A DNA stretch of 64,000 nt from Pseudidiomarina planktonica (GCF_900177775.1 NZ_FXWH01000003.1:186001-250000), one strand, 5' to 3'; shown: positions 1-8,963, counted from the first letter of the stretch. The notes: generated from the letters alone by a model not told the origin. Made by a program: numbers and translations.

Positions 1-468
1 CTTTGTCAGGTTCCGCTGTTTTCGTTTACGGCGGAAGAAACTGCGCAGTAACTCGGCGCTTTCGGCTTCCAGCACGCCGCCAATAACCTCTACCTGATGA
101 TTCATACTGGCGTGGTTCACTACCTGAATGGCGGTGCCAGTGGCGCCGGTGCGCGGGTCGGGCGCGCCGTATACTAAAGTCTTTACGCGGGCGTGAGTAA
201 TCAGGCCGGCGCACATGGCGCAGGGCTCGAGAGTGACATACAAAGTGGTATCAACTAAACGATAATTTTGCAGTTGTTGCCCGGCAGCTCGAATGGCCAC
301 GGCTTCAGCGTGCGCGGAAGGGTCGCTTAAGGCTATAACCTGATTAAAGCCCTCGCCAATAATGACGCCGTTGTGAACTACCACAGCGCCAACCGGAACT
401 TCGTCGTTTTGTTCAGCAAGCTGCGCTAATTCCAGCGCCCGTTGCATATAATCTTCATGCGTCATCAT
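1..468 (-). CDS. tadA: tRNA-specific adenosine deaminase TadA (C-terminus cut by window edge)
   Basis: Deaminates A34 to inosine in the tRNA-Arg anticodon, allowing wobble decoding in the cytoplasm. The minus-strand frame is open from the ATG at 468 to base 1 (156 codons, no stop inside the window). It shows the zinc-dependent cytidine/deoxycytidylate deaminase signature: a PSAHAEA segment with the catalytic His and Glu, then the LEPCAMCAG motif with two zinc-binding Cys. The N-terminus begins MMTHEDYMQRALELA, typical of TadA. A second ATG at 465 is an alternative start. The last visible residues are Arg/Lys rich, so the true end is probably only a few codons beyond the window. Confidence 0.95.
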   Translation of the reverse strand, partial: MMTHEDYMQRALELAQLAEQNDEVPVGAVVVHNGVIIGEGFNQVIALSDPSAHAEAVAIRAAGQQLQNYRLVDTTLYVTLEPCAMCAGLITHARVKTLVYGAPDPRTGATGTAIQVVNHASMNHQVEVIGGVLEAESAELLRSFFRRKRKQRNLTK

Positions 469-502
469 GGGCGGGAATTATAGCGTGCCAAACCGGTAGC
501 GC

Positions 503-718
503 CTAGCCGGTTCTTTTCAAGGCGTCGAATTCACGCTTCAAGTTGTACTTTTCGTCGGTTACGATTTCTTCCAGCACTTGCACGCGTTCTTTTAAACGAG
601 CCAGCTCGTCGGCAAGCTTAGGATCTTCTTTTTCTTTTTTGGTTTTTTTATTCCAGCCGAAAACTTCAACGATGCCCCAAACAATAATGGCGACAATGGC
701 AATTGCAGTAATATCCAT
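503..718 (-). CDS. Small PspB-like membrane protein
   Basis: 71 residues: one N-terminal membrane segment (about residues 4-20), a basic/acidic linker, then a predicted coiled coil (about 36-68) containing LKERVQVLEEIV. This layout and the coiled-coil pattern resemble phage shock protein B, which with PspC senses envelope stress and frees PspA/PspF. A strong ribosome site (AGGAG) lies just upstream of the ATG. No pspA or pspC neighbours are present, so it is an orphan copy. The sigma-54-type promoter found upstream (759-774) fits the sigma-54 control known for psp genes. The Psp assignment is an inference; it could also be an unrelated small coiled-coil membrane protein. Confidence 0.65.
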   Translation of the reverse strand: MDITAIAIVAIIVWGIVEVFGWNKKTKKEKEDPKLADELARLKERVQVLEEIVTDEKYNLKREFDALKRTG

Positions 719-758
719 GGTGTTCTCCTGATGCGTTAGTTTTTATTGTAGTTGGTAA

Positions 759-774
759 AGCAAAGCATGTGCCA
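759..774 (-). promoter_or_regulatory. Sigma-54 (RpoN) -24/-12 promoter of the PspB-like gene
   Basis: Read on the minus strand the 16 bases are TGGCACATGCTTTGCT, matching the RpoN consensus TGGCACG-N4-TTGCW at all positions except the weakly conserved G at position 7. The spacing between GG (-24) and GC (-12) is canonical. The predicted transcript start lies near 748, giving a leader of about 30 nt before the ATG at 718. Confidence 0.7.
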
Positions 775-860
775 GATTATTTTTATAATTGAAACATACA
801 CTTACAAATATACTTTCAAATCGCCTTTGTGAATTAGGCAACAAAATAGTCGATTTAACC

Positions 861-893
861 AAAAAAAAGCCCCCGCACAAGGCGAGGGCTTTT
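861..893 (-). terminator. Rho-independent terminator of the Oar-like TonB receptor gene
   Basis: Stem AAAAGCCC-CGC / GCG-GGGCTTTT with one mismatch and a 5-nt loop, followed on the minus strand by a run of eight T. It lies just past the receptor stop codon at 908. Confidence 0.8.
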
Positions 894-907
894 GGCTAAT
901 TCTAAAG

Positions 908-3900
908 TTAGAATTTGTATTCAACACCTACACGAACTTCCCATAATGAAGCACCGGTTACACGTGACTGGCCTCCAGGCTGGAAGAATTCGTTGAACTG
1001 GAACTGAGTACCATCAGCAGTTAGACCACCATCAACGATATCGCTGATTTGTGGGAAACCTGGTTGATAGAATACACCCCAGTCGTCATTCAGCATGTTG
1101 CCAAGGTTCTCAATAACAAAGAACGCTTTAGCTTTATGACCGTCGGTGAAGCCAGGGATTTCCTGAGAAATCTTGAAATCAACCTTGGTCCACCACTTGC
1201 CTTCGAATTCGTTACGTGGCGCAATACCACCAGCGAATTTGTCCAGGCCTGACTGTTCAACAAAGTCAAAGAACGCATCAGTGTCAAAGTCCGGACCGAA
1301 TACTACGTTAGTGTCATCAGCACCAGTTGGTACGTACAGTAACTGACGGCCAAAGGCGTAGTCACCGAACGGAGATTCAACAAACGCGTAGCTAAACGGA
1401 CGGCCTTTGTTACGTGAACCGAACAGGCTAAAGGTTGTGGTATAGCCATCTACGAAGTCTTTCTGATACAGCGCACGTAAGGTAAAGCGGTGCGGGATTT
1501 CGTAGTTAGAAGTAGCAATTGGTGAATTCTGAATGTCAGAGGTAGCTGTTTGCGTGTAGTTAGAGTACGCAACCGAGCTGCCCATCAGATATGCGTCTTC
1601 TGCTTCTGTGTAGGCATAGGCCAAGCTCAGGTCTAAACCAAAGTCGAAGTTTTTGCTAACTGAGGTTGAGAACGAGAACTGACTACCAGCATTGTCGGTA
1701 TTAGTCAGCATGAAGTCTTCAGTACGGCCGTCGTCAAACGCGCTGGCGTAAATCGGGCGTCCGTCTGGTGCAGTACCAGTTTGCTCTAATGCTAGGTCAA
1801 CAATAGTTGCTGCTTCCTGGCGATCGGTATAAAGCAAGTCAGCCATCACCACATAACCGCTATCGAAGGTGTAAGTTGCGCCTAAGGCGTACTTCCATTC
1901 GCTCGGAATGTCGAAGTTAGGGTCAAGCACGTTTACTTCACTATCACCTGATGCATTAGCAACGCCATCGAACAAATTCTGCGGGATGTCGTAAATTGGT
2001 TGGCCATCGCCAGATAATGGAATATCGAACAGATCCGGACGTGTACGGTCCTGTAACTGAATCTGAGAGATACCATTTCTTTGATAGTTATTCGCTAACC
2101 ATACGTTCGGGTTACCACCAGAGTACAAGCCAACACCACCACGTACTTCTAACTCAGGAGTTGGCATCCAGTTAAAGCCAAAGCGCGGCTGTAACAGACC
2201 TTTGCCGTCTAAGTTTTGCGCGTTGGTGAAACCATAACGCTCAACAAAGTTTTCGTTTTCACGCGGTAAATCGCTGCTGGTGTACCAGTCATAACGTAAA
2301 CCGAAAGTCAGGGTTAGGTCATGCTCATACATGTAGTATTCGTCTTGCAGGTACGCAGTGTGGATTGCATAACCGAAAGCGCCAGCTGCGTCGTCAGGGT
2401 TGTTGGTGCCAGCGCCGCTACCGTAGTAGATGCGTGCCGGAGTACCAGCTTCGAAATCATCAATTGAATCGAAACGGTATTCACCAATAGCGTGCTGTAC
2501 GAACTTGTTGAATACGTCATAGCTTTCGTATTCGTAACCACCATAAATTACGTGGTCGCCAACAAAGTAAGTACCAGCTAACTTGAAGAATGAAGTGTCA
2601 TAGTACAGGTCGTTCGCCTGACGAGAGTCATCAACGCCCATGTAAACGGTGGCGCGTGAATCTTCGCCGTTACCGTCGTGGTCGTTAAAGGTAGTGATTT
2701 GCACTTCACCGAAAGGCGTAGGGCTTAAGCTTTGCTGAGTGTTATCTAACTCAGTGTAACCAGCACGCATTTCAGTTGAGAAGTTATCAGTCCAGTCAGA
2801 GTAAAGCTCACCAACGTATGAAGTCAGTTCAGCACCACGATTATAATAGTGGTTAGAGAACTCGTACTCATCGTTGTCGCCGTCCGACTGAGAAACTGAG
2901 CCACCGTCATTGTAGTTATAAGTGAAGGCAGCACGGTGAAGATTGTTAATCTGCCAATCTAATTTCACCAATAATTTTTCATCTTCAACAGGTGAAGAAG
3001 CAATTGGGTTACCTGGCTCATAACCATACTGGTCACGCGCGATTGCTGCAATGCGGTCAAGCTGTGCTTGTGAAACACCAAATACTGGCGTACCGGCGTT
3101 TGAACCACCAGGACCACGAGTGAAGTTGCTTACACCTTCATATTTTTCGTAGGCTGCGAAGAAGAACAATGTGTCTTCAATTAACGCGCCGCCTAAGTTG
3201 ATGCCGTAGCGCTTTTCAGAGTAGTCGCCGTTATCAATTGGCGTTCCTTCCAGCTCATCGCCACGTAATGAATCGTTGGTGTAGTCATAGAATACGCCAC
3301 CGAACATTTCGTTCTGGCCAGATTTAGTAACAGCGTTAATGTTACAGGCAGTGAAGCCACCATATTTTACATCGAAAGGTGCTAATTCAACGGCAACCTG
3401 CTCAATCGCGTCATAAGAGAATGGCATACGCTCAGTAGGGTAACCATTGCTGTTCAGACCGAAGTTATCGTTTAAGCGCACACCGTCAACAGTCAGGCTG
3501 TTGAAACGTGGGTTAGCACCGGCACACTGAATGCCGTCGCCGAAGCTTTCATCAACATAAACGCGTGGGTCAATACGCACAACGTCTTTGATGTCGCGGT
3601 TAATTGCAGGCGCAGTTTCCAGCGTCTGTAAACCGAAAGTTGAAGCCGGGCCAGTACCGCCATAGTTTGAGTTCATCATTGAACTACCGGTAACAGCGAT
3701 ACGCTCAACGCTTTGCGATTCAAACGTCATGTTCACGTTTGACGTGTCACCCAGGGTTAGAAATACTTCTTCAACCGTGGTTACACCCGTTGTAGGGTCG
3801 GTTGCTTCAATGCGGTATGGACCGCCAACCTGAAGACCACGAGCTGAGAAAGTACCAGAATCATTCGTAGTTAGGGTACGAGTGGTGCCAGTACGTTGGT

Positions 3901-4057
3901 CGGTTACGACAACGTTAGCGTTCGCAACGGTAGAACCAGCTTCAGTGGTGATAACACCACGCAGGCTGGAAGCCGTGTCTTGCGCGTACGCAGAAGCAGA
4001 GATGCCGATGGCCAGGGCTACCGCTGCTGCAATGCGAGAGGGTTTCGATGTAAACAT
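908..4057 (-). CDS. Oar-like TonB-dependent outer-membrane receptor
   Basis: 1049-residue outer-membrane receptor that would import a ligand with TonB-ExbBD energy. A signal peptide (cleavage after AYA, about residue 25) is followed by a carboxypeptidase-regulatory-like beta-sandwich (about 30-115), a plug domain (about 130-260) and a long beta-barrel ending in an aromatic residue (YKF). The N-terminal extra domain and length are typical of Oar-type receptors. The ribosome site AGGATAGAG precedes the ATG. A minus-strand Pho-box-like site lies 76-93 bases upstream of the start. The receptor is divergent from a secreted phosphatase-fold enzyme and next to phoBR/pst, so a phosphate-starvation role is likely but inferred. 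The ligand is unknown. Confidence 0.9.
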   Translation of the reverse strand: MFTSKPSRIAAAVALAIGISASAYAQDTASSLRGVITTEAGSTVANANVVVTDQRTGTTRTLTTNDSGTFSARGLQVGGPYRIEATDPTTGVTTVEEVFLTLGDTSNVNMTFESQSVERIAVTGSSMMNSNYGGTGPASTFGLQTLETAPAINRDIKDVVRIDPRVYVDESFGDGIQCAGANPRFNSLTVDGVRLNDNFGLNSNGYPTERMPFSYDAIEQVAVELAPFDVKYGGFTACNINAVTKSGQNEMFGGVFYDYTNDSLRGDELEGTPIDNGDYSEKRYGINLGGALIEDTLFFFAAYEKYEGVSNFTRGPGGSNAGTPVFGVSQAQLDRIAAIARDQYGYEPGNPIASSPVEDEKLLVKLDWQINNLHRAAFTYNYNDGGSVSQSDGDNDEYEFSNHYYNRGAELTSYVGELYSDWTDNFSTEMRAGYTELDNTQQSLSPTPFGEVQITTFNDHDGNGEDSRATVYMGVDDSRQANDLYYDTSFFKLAGTYFVGDHVIYGGYEYESYDVFNKFVQHAIGEYRFDSIDDFEAGTPARIYYGSGAGTNNPDDAAGAFGYAIHTAYLQDEYYMYEHDLTLTFGLRYDWYTSSDLPRENENFVERYGFTNAQNLDGKGLLQPRFGFNWMPTPELEVRGGVGLYSGGNPNVWLANNYQRNGISQIQLQDRTRPDLFDIPLSGDGQPIYDIPQNLFDGVANASGDSEVNVLDPNFDIPSEWKYALGATYTFDSGYVVMADLLYTDRQEAATIVDLALEQTGTAPDGRPIYASAFDDGRTEDFMLTNTDNAGSQFSFSTSVSKNFDFGLDLSLAYAYTEAEDAYLMGSSVAYSNYTQTATSDIQNSPIATSNYEIPHRFTLRALYQKDFVDGYTTTFSLFGSRNKGRPFSYAFVESPFGDYAFGRQLLYVPTGADDTNVVFGPDFDTDAFFDFVEQSGLDKFAGGIAPRNEFEGKWWTKVDFKISQEIPGFTDGHKAKAFFVIENLGNMLNDDWGVFYQPGFPQISDIVDGGLTADGTQFQFNEFFQPGGQSRVTGASLWEVRVGVEYKF

Positions 4058-4360
4058 GATTGCTCTATCCTAGGGTTGTTGTTTTAAAATCTGAGTCTGG
4101 TTAAACCAGTGTGTACACATTAATCGATTTGTATGTCACTTTTATGAAGCTGATACCACTAACCTCAACTTCTTTTCAAACTTTGTGTACATTATCGAAC
4201 GCACATTATCTGGGTCGAATGTTGCAGTAAGATGACAGTATTTTAAGCGATCTCTGACTAAATTGCATAGTTAAGATTGAGATAAGCTCGAATTAATCGG
4301 AACCTTTTTCATGAGCCGTTGTCAGTCAACTGCTCCAGCCCTTTGTACCAGAGGTCGTCA
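4058..4360. promoter_or_regulatory. Divergent regulatory region between the TonB receptor and the secreted EEP-family enzyme
   Basis: A 303-base gap without a gene. It holds a Pho-box-like site on the minus strand (4133-4150), two copies of TGTGTACA (4110-4117 and 4184-4191; the first lies in the perfect palindrome TGTGTACACA, 4110-4119), each followed by an ATTATCGA-like sequence, and a half Pho site on the minus strand at 4231-4238 (CTGTCATC). I could not define a convincing sigma-70 promoter for the plus-strand gene. Confidence 0.5.
4133..4150 (-). promoter_or_regulatory. Candidate Pho box upstream of the Oar-like receptor
   Basis: Read on the minus strand as GCTTCATAAAAGTGACAT, it matches about 13 of 18 positions of the PhoB consensus (two CTGTCA-type repeats 11 bases apart). 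It is nearly the same as the site before phoB (5600-5617). The downstream -10 is weak: ATTAAT is at 8 nt, while the strong sites in this window use a 10-nt gap. Confidence 0.5.
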
Positions 4361-5575
4361 ATGCCAAATAAGTTTTTTAGTGCATTTTTTATAGTGGGAA
4401 TCTTTTTTATGAATGCAGCGGCCAATAGCACCGAAGCGAATCGGGCAGACCCGAGTAAAAGCAGCGGCATTCGGGTTGCGGCCTTTAATGTGAGCATGGA
4501 TGCGACTAACTATTTACCTGCAGAGTTGTGGGCGGAACAAGGCGCTGACGCCTTAAAAAATGCGCTGGCCGACGGGCATCCTCAGCTACGCGGGGTGGCC
4601 GAAGTTATTCAACGTACCCGGCCAGATATTCTGGTGTTAAACGAATTCGACTATTTGCCAGCAGACGTTGGTATTCAGGTTTTTCTGGAAAAGTATTTGG
4701 CGCAATCGCAGCAGGGCGCTGAACCTATTAGTTACCCGTATTTCTATTTGGCGCCGGTGAACACCGGGGTTCCCTCTGGCTTTGATTTAAATCGCGACGG
4801 CAAAAAAGATGCCCGCCAAAATGATGCCTGGGGATTTGGTTTTTACGAAGGCCACTATGCCATGGTGGTATTGTCTCGTTATCCGATTGTGACGGATCAA
4901 GTACGAACTTTTCAGCACTTTCTTTGGCAAGACATGCCCGGCGCATTGCTACCCGAAGTTCCGGAAACTGGCGAAGCCTGGTACTCCGATGAAATACTGG
5001 CAAGCATGCCGCTTAGTTCGAAAAGCCATTGGGATGTACCGGTACAAGTAGGTGACAAGCAATTACATGTATTGGTTAGCCATCCAACCCCACCGGTATT
5101 TGACGGACCTGAAGACCGGAACGGCAAGCGCAACCACGACGAAGTTCGGTTTTGGGCAGATTACGTAACGCCGGGGCAGAGCGAGTATATTTACGATGAC
5201 GCTAACACTAGCGGTGGCTTAGCCCAGCACCAACGATTTGTGATTGCGGGCGACTTAAATGCGTCTGTTGAAGGCGATGAAAATGTTACCGGAACTATTG
5301 AGCAATTGCTCAATAGCCCGTTGATTCAGGCCGAACCAATACCGGCTAGCGAAGGCGGGGCTGCGCATAGCCCGGAATCAGCTTACGCTAAGTATCATAC
5401 CGCCGGGTGGCGTAAACGGGCTGACTACGTGCTGCCCTCCAAGTTTGGTATAGAAGTAAAAGATGCCGGTGTATTCTGGCCTACCGAAGAAAGTGACTTG
5501 GCTCGTTTAGTTGAAAATCGTGAAGCAACATCCGATCATCGACTGGTTTGGATCGACATAAAGTTAACGGATTAA
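4361..5575 (+). CDS. Secreted endonuclease/exonuclease/phosphatase (EEP) family enzyme
   Basis: 404 residues from the ATG at 4361, chosen because AGAGGT precedes it and a good signal peptide (ending about residue 22) begins there; an in-frame ATG at 4319 would bury that signal. The EEP/DNase I fold metal-phosphoesterase residues are visible: Asn43 in AFNVS, Glu95 in LNEFD, GDLNAS, and the C-terminal SDHR with Asp392 and His393. The family cleaves phosphodiesters or phosphomonoesters in DNA, lipids or sugars, and the substrate cannot be read here. Its position between an Oar-like receptor and phoB suggests extracellular phosphate release (inference). Confidence 0.85.
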   Translation: MPNKFFSAFFIVGIFFMNAAANSTEANRADPSKSSGIRVAAFNVSMDATNYLPAELWAEQGADALKNALADGHPQLRGVAEVIQRTRPDILVLNEFDYLPADVGIQVFLEKYLAQSQQGAEPISYPYFYLAPVNTGVPSGFDLNRDGKKDARQNDAWGFGFYEGHYAMVVLSRYPIVTDQVRTFQHFLWQDMPGALLPEVPETGEAWYSDEILASMPLSSKSHWDVPVQVGDKQLHVLVSHPTPPVFDGPEDRNGKRNHDEVRFWADYVTPGQSEYIYDDANTSGGLAQHQRFVIAGDLNASVEGDENVTGTIEQLLNSPLIQAEPIPASEGGAAHSPESAYAKYHTAGWRKRADYVLPSKFGIEVKDAGVFWPTEESDLARLVENREATSDHRLVWIDIKLTD

Positions 5576-5599
5576 AGATAGTTTAACAAAAGTGTATCA

Positions 5600-5633
5600 A
5601 TTTCATAAAAGTGTCATATAGTTACTCCATAAT
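5600..5633 (+). promoter_or_regulatory. Pho box and -10 of the phoBR promoter
   Basis: ATTTCATAAAAGTGTCAT (5600-5617) matches the PhoB-box consensus at about 14 of 18 positions. A -10-like CATAAT follows at 5628-5633 after exactly 10 nt, the same geometry as the pstS and pstC promoters below. This predicts PhoB autoactivation. Confidence 0.75.
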
Positions 5634-5666
5634 TGGCGGTGCTAACAGGACCCTAGGTGGATGCAC

Positions 5667-6353
5667 ATGTCGAGAAAAATACTGATCGTAGAAGATGAAG
5701 CGCCAATTCGAGAAATGCTGAGTTTCGTAATGGAGCAGCATGGTTATCAGGCGATAGAAGCTGGTGATTTTCAGACTGCACTGGGAAAAATTGTTGAACC
5801 TTTTCCGGATATGATTTTGCTGGATTGGATGCTGCCAGGTGGTTCAGGCATCCAATTGGCCAAGAAAGTAAAAGGCGATGACTTCACTCGCAACATTCCA
5901 ATTATTATGCTGACCGCACGCGGCGAAGAAGAAGACAAAATTCGCGGCCTTGAAGTTGGTGCTGATGATTACATTACCAAACCTTTCTCTCCAAAAGAGC
6001 TGATGGCTCGTATGCGCGCTGTATTCCGTCGCGTAGCGCCAACAGTGTTAGATGAGCCATTAGAAGTTGAAGGCTTAAAGCTGGATCCGGTGTCACATCG
6101 AATTTCGGGTAACGGCCAGTCCATTGACATGGGCCCAACCGAATTTAAATTGCTACACTTCTTTATGACTCACCCAGAGCGCGTTTATAGTCGTGAGCAG
6201 TTACTTGATCACGTGTGGGGAACCAACGTTTACGTTGAAGACCGCACCGTAGATGTACACATTCGCCGCTTACGGAAAGCACTGACAGAACATGGTTTCG
6301 ACCGTTTTGTTCAGACCGTACGTGGTGTAGGCTATCGTTTCTCCAGTCGTTAA
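5667..6353 (+). CDS. phoB: Phosphate regulon response regulator PhoB
   Basis: 228-residue OmpR-family response regulator that activates phosphate-starvation genes by binding Pho boxes. The receiver domain (1-120) has the acidic pocket VEDEA, phospho-acceptor Asp53 in LLDWMLPGG, and TKPFSPKEL. The winged-helix DNA-binding domain (about 130-228) includes [20 protein letters not shown] and [17 protein letters not shown], nearly identical to E. coli PhoB. The start at 5667 is preferred over 5661: AGGTGG (5655-5660) is well spaced from it and [13 protein letters not shown] aligns with E. coli. It is followed after 15 nt by phoR. Confidence 0.97.
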   Translation: MSRKILIVEDEAPIREMLSFVMEQHGYQAIEAGDFQTALGKIVEPFPDMILLDWMLPGGSGIQLAKKVKGDDFTRNIPIIMLTARGEEEDKIRGLEVGADDYITKPFSPKELMARMRAVFRRVAPTVLDEPLEVEGLKLDPVSHRISGNGQSIDMGPTEFKLLHFFMTHPERVYSREQLLDHVWGTNVYVEDRTVDVHIRRLRKALTEHGFDRFVQTVRGVGYRFSSR

Positions 6354-6368
6354 AGAATTTGTCGGGCT

Positions 6369-7706
6369 ATGGATAAAAAATACTCGGTGCTATTTATATT
6401 ACGGAGCTTCATTATTTTTCTGGCTCCGTTTTTGGTGCTGGGGCTACTAACCGGCGCGTTCTGGTTATGTCTGGCATTAGGTTTAATTGTACTAATGGCC
6501 TGGCATTACCATCACCAGCTGAAGCTTATTCGCTGGTTGTGGCAAAGCCGCACCTTATTACCTCCTTCTGCGCCCGGTAGTTGGAGTTATATTTTTGATG
6601 GTATTTACCGCACTCAACGGCGTAGTCAAAAACGTCGCCGTGATCTGGCTCGCTTATTAAGACGCTTTCGTGAGGCTTCAGAAGCCATTCCCGATGCCGC
6701 TATTGTATTCAAAAGTGACGGTTCATTGTTGTGGTGTAATAAGCTGGCGCAATTTTACTTTGGTTTGAAGTGGCCGGGCGACAGCGGTATTCGCCTGTCT
6801 AACCTGGTTCGTGATCCTGATTTTGTCAGGTACATACAGCAAGCCGAGTTTGGCGACGACATTACCATTGAATCGCCGGTGCGCGACGACTTGGAGCTAG
6901 AAATTCGGGTAATGCCATACAGTGAAGACCAGTACCTTCTGATTGCCCGCGACGTGACCCAGTTGAAGCAACTGGAACAAATGCGTAAAGACTTTGTGGC
7001 CAATGTTTCACATGAATTGAAAACTCCGTTAACGGTTATTCAGGGCTACCTGGAAATGCTTGAAGACCCAGCCAATGTGCCGGCACCTATGCTGCAAAAA
7101 GCCGTCGCAGACATGGGTGCGCAAAGTCAGCGCATGCGCAATCTGGTTGATCAGCTATTAGCGCTATCACGCATGGAATCGCCTGCACAGGACTTATTTG
7201 AACTGACCATTAACGTGCCGCACTTGTTGAGCAACATTGAAACCGAAATGCAGCAGTTAAATCAGGACAAGCAACACGAGCTTACATTCTCAGTGGCACC
7301 TATTTCTATGCATGGCCGCGAGAGCGAAATTCGCAGCGCTATGATTAATTTGGTGGCGAATGCCATTGACTACACAGCACCGGGTGGAAAGATACAAGTA
7401 ACCTGGCGTCCGGTTGGTGATCAAATGGAATTCAGTGTGAAAGACAACGGGCCGGGCATCGCAAACGAGCATCAACATCGATTAACGGAACGGTTTTATC
7501 GGGTTGACGACGACCGTAACAGTGCGAAAGGTGGAACCGGCTTAGGGCTGGCAATTGTGAAGCAAGCGCTGGACCACCACCACTGCCACTTACATATAGA
7601 CTCTGTTTACGGCCGCGGTAGTCACTTCTATTTCCGGGTACCTGGCGAGTTGGTTGTGCAGCAACCGGGATCGGCTCGGCAGCGTATGCGCCATTCTAAC
7701 GTTTAA
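6369..7706 (+). CDS. phoR: Phosphate regulon sensor histidine kinase PhoR
   Basis: 445-residue inner-membrane kinase that phosphorylates PhoB when phosphate is low, under control of Pst/PhoU. Two N-terminal membrane segments (about 8-45) are followed by a basic linker, a PAS-like domain (about 98-200), a HisKA domain with His215 in NVSHELKTP, and a HATPase domain with N box (NLVANAIDYTAPGG), DNGPGI, and GGTGLGLAIV. The absence of a large periplasmic loop is typical of PhoR. It is transcribed with phoB. Confidence 0.96.
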   Translation: MDKKYSVLFILRSFIIFLAPFLVLGLLTGAFWLCLALGLIVLMAWHYHHQLKLIRWLWQSRTLLPPSAPGSWSYIFDGIYRTQRRSQKRRRDLARLLRRFREASEAIPDAAIVFKSDGSLLWCNKLAQFYFGLKWPGDSGIRLSNLVRDPDFVRYIQQAEFGDDITIESPVRDDLELEIRVMPYSEDQYLLIARDVTQLKQLEQMRKDFVANVSHELKTPLTVIQGYLEMLEDPANVPAPMLQKAVADMGAQSQRMRNLVDQLLALSRMESPAQDLFELTINVPHLLSNIETEMQQLNQDKQHELTFSVAPISMHGRESEIRSAMINLVANAIDYTAPGGKIQVTWRPVGDQMEFSVKDNGPGIANEHQHRLTERFYRVDDDRNSAKGGTGLGLAIVKQALDHHHCHLHIDSVYGRGSHFYFRVPGELVVQQPGSARQRMRHSNV

Positions 7707-7759
7707 GTGTTTTTGTCGGTTTACTAGTTTTTTACTGAAATATGACAATTTAAAGTTAT

Positions 7760-7793
7760 TTGTCATTAAACTGTCACATTGACCTCCTATACT
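7760..7793 (+). promoter_or_regulatory. Pho box and -10 of the pstS promoter
   Basis: TTGTCATTAAACTGTCAC (7760-7777) matches about 15 of 18 Pho-box positions. TATACT (7788-7793) follows after 10 nt. A further reverse half site lies at 7741-7750. Confidence 0.85.
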
Positions 7794-7849
7794 TGCCCTC
7801 GTTGACTGTTAAAACGCTGAATTACAGTGTTGACGAACTGGAGCTTAAA

Positions 7850-8812
7850 ATGAAACTAAAAAATGTATTAGTTGCAATGGGTTTAGCTGGTGCCATGTTT
7901 ACTGCAAATGCGGCAACCGACGACTTACCTGAATATGAAAAAGTTAGCGGATTATCCGGAAATCTTTCTTCTGTTGGTTCTGACACTTTGGCCAACATGA
8001 TGACCTTTTGGTCGGAAGAATTTAAGCGTTTGTACCCTAGCGTAAATATTCAGGTGCAAGCTGCCGGTTCTTCAACCGCACCACCTGCGTTAACTGAAGG
8101 TACTTCAAGCCTGGGCCCAATGAGCCGCGCTATGAAGTCGAAAGAAATTGAAGCTTTTGAAAAGCGTCATGGCTACAAGCCTACCGCAGTTCGCGTTGCT
8201 ATTGATGCGCTGGCTGTGTTCGCACATAAAGACAACCCAATTGAAGGTTTGACCATTCCGCAGGTTGATGCAATTTTCTCATCTACCCGTAAATGTGGCG
8301 CAAACATGGAAGTAAAACGTTGGGGTGATTTAGGCTTAGAAGGCGCCTGGGACAACCGCGATTTACAAATTTATGGCCGTAACTCTGTTTCTGGTACCTA
8401 CGGTTACTTTAAAGAAGTAGCACTGTGTGACGGCGACTTCCGTAACGGTGTGAACGAGCAACCAGGTTCGGCTTCGGTAGTTCAGTCAATCTCTACCTCA
8501 GTAAACGCGATTGGTTACTCAGGTATCGGTTACATTACTTCTGGTGTGAAAGCGGTTCCTATCGCGCCGGCTGAAGGTGCTGAATTTATTGAAGCATCTA
8601 CCGAGAACGCACTGGCAGGTAAATATCCGCTGGCTCGCTTCCTGTATGTTTATGTAAATAAGCATCCGAACGACCCGTTGGACCCGGCCACTGCTGAGTT
8701 CCTGAAAATGATTCTGTCTAAAACTGGTCAGCAAATCGTTGATAAAGACGGTTACATTCCAGTTCCAAAAGCAGTAGTTGAGCAAGAACTTGAACGTCTT
8801 GGCTTAAACTAA
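7850..8812 (+). CDS. pstS: Phosphate ABC transporter periplasmic binding protein PstS
   Basis: 320 residues. Binds inorganic phosphate in the periplasm and delivers it to PstC/PstA. The start at 7850 is preceded by GGAG and begins a clear signal peptide (cleaved near ANA-A, residue 21); the longer frame from 7760 would start inside the Pho box. The mature part shows the binding-protein signatures [22 protein letters not shown], and [14 protein letters not shown], which supply phosphate ligands in this family. It is separated from pstC by a terminator (8829-8857) and a second Pho promoter, so it can be made in excess. Confidence 0.95.
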   Translation: MKLKNVLVAMGLAGAMFTANAATDDLPEYEKVSGLSGNLSSVGSDTLANMMTFWSEEFKRLYPSVNIQVQAAGSSTAPPALTEGTSSLGPMSRAMKSKEIEAFEKRHGYKPTAVRVAIDALAVFAHKDNPIEGLTIPQVDAIFSSTRKCGANMEVKRWGDLGLEGAWDNRDLQIYGRNSVSGTYGYFKEVALCDGDFRNGVNEQPGSASVVQSISTSVNAIGYSGIGYITSGVKAVPIAPAEGAEFIEASTENALAGKYPLARFLYVYVNKHPNDPLDPATAEFLKMILSKTGQQIVDKDGYIPVPKAVVEQELERLGLN

Positions 8813-8828
8813 AATCATGCTTAATAGA

Positions 8829-8857
8829 AGCCGGGAGCTAACGCTTCCGGCTTTTTT
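8829..8857 (+). terminator. Terminator after pstS
   Basis: AGCCGGGAGC / GCTTCCGGCT stem of 10 pairs (one G-T) with TAAC loop and a T tract. It separates pstS from the pstCAB-phoU unit. Confidence 0.9.
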
Positions 8858-8899
8858 GTGTTTTAAGCATGTGCTTATAGTTGGAAATATGACAGAAAA

Positions 8900-8917
8900 A
8901 GTGCAGAAATATGACAG
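8900..8917 (-). promoter_or_regulatory. Minus-strand Pho box upstream of the pstC promoter
   Basis: Read on the minus strand: CTGTCATATTTCTGCACT, a strong first repeat and a partial second one. It lies back-to-back with the plus-strand site at 8920-8937; another GACAG half site is at 8891-8895. No minus-strand gene starts here, so it may be an auxiliary PhoB site. Confidence 0.55.
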
Positions 8918-8919
8918 CA

Positions 8920-8953
8920 CTGTAACAATACTGTCATGATTGCAGTTTATACT
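8920..8953 (+). promoter_or_regulatory. Pho box and -10 of the pstC promoter
   Basis: CTGTAACAATACTGTCAT (8920-8937) followed after 10 nt by TATACT (8948-8953), the same spacing and -10 sequence as at pstS. It drives pstC-pstA-pstB-phoU. Confidence 0.8.
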
Positions 8954-8963
8954 GTGCACAGTA
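8950..8963. promoter_or_regulatory. 14-bp perfect palindrome over the pstC -10 and start region
   Basis: TACTGTGCACAGTA reads the same on both strands and overlaps the -10 hexamer. The position suits a repressor operator; the binding protein is unknown. Confidence 0.4.
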
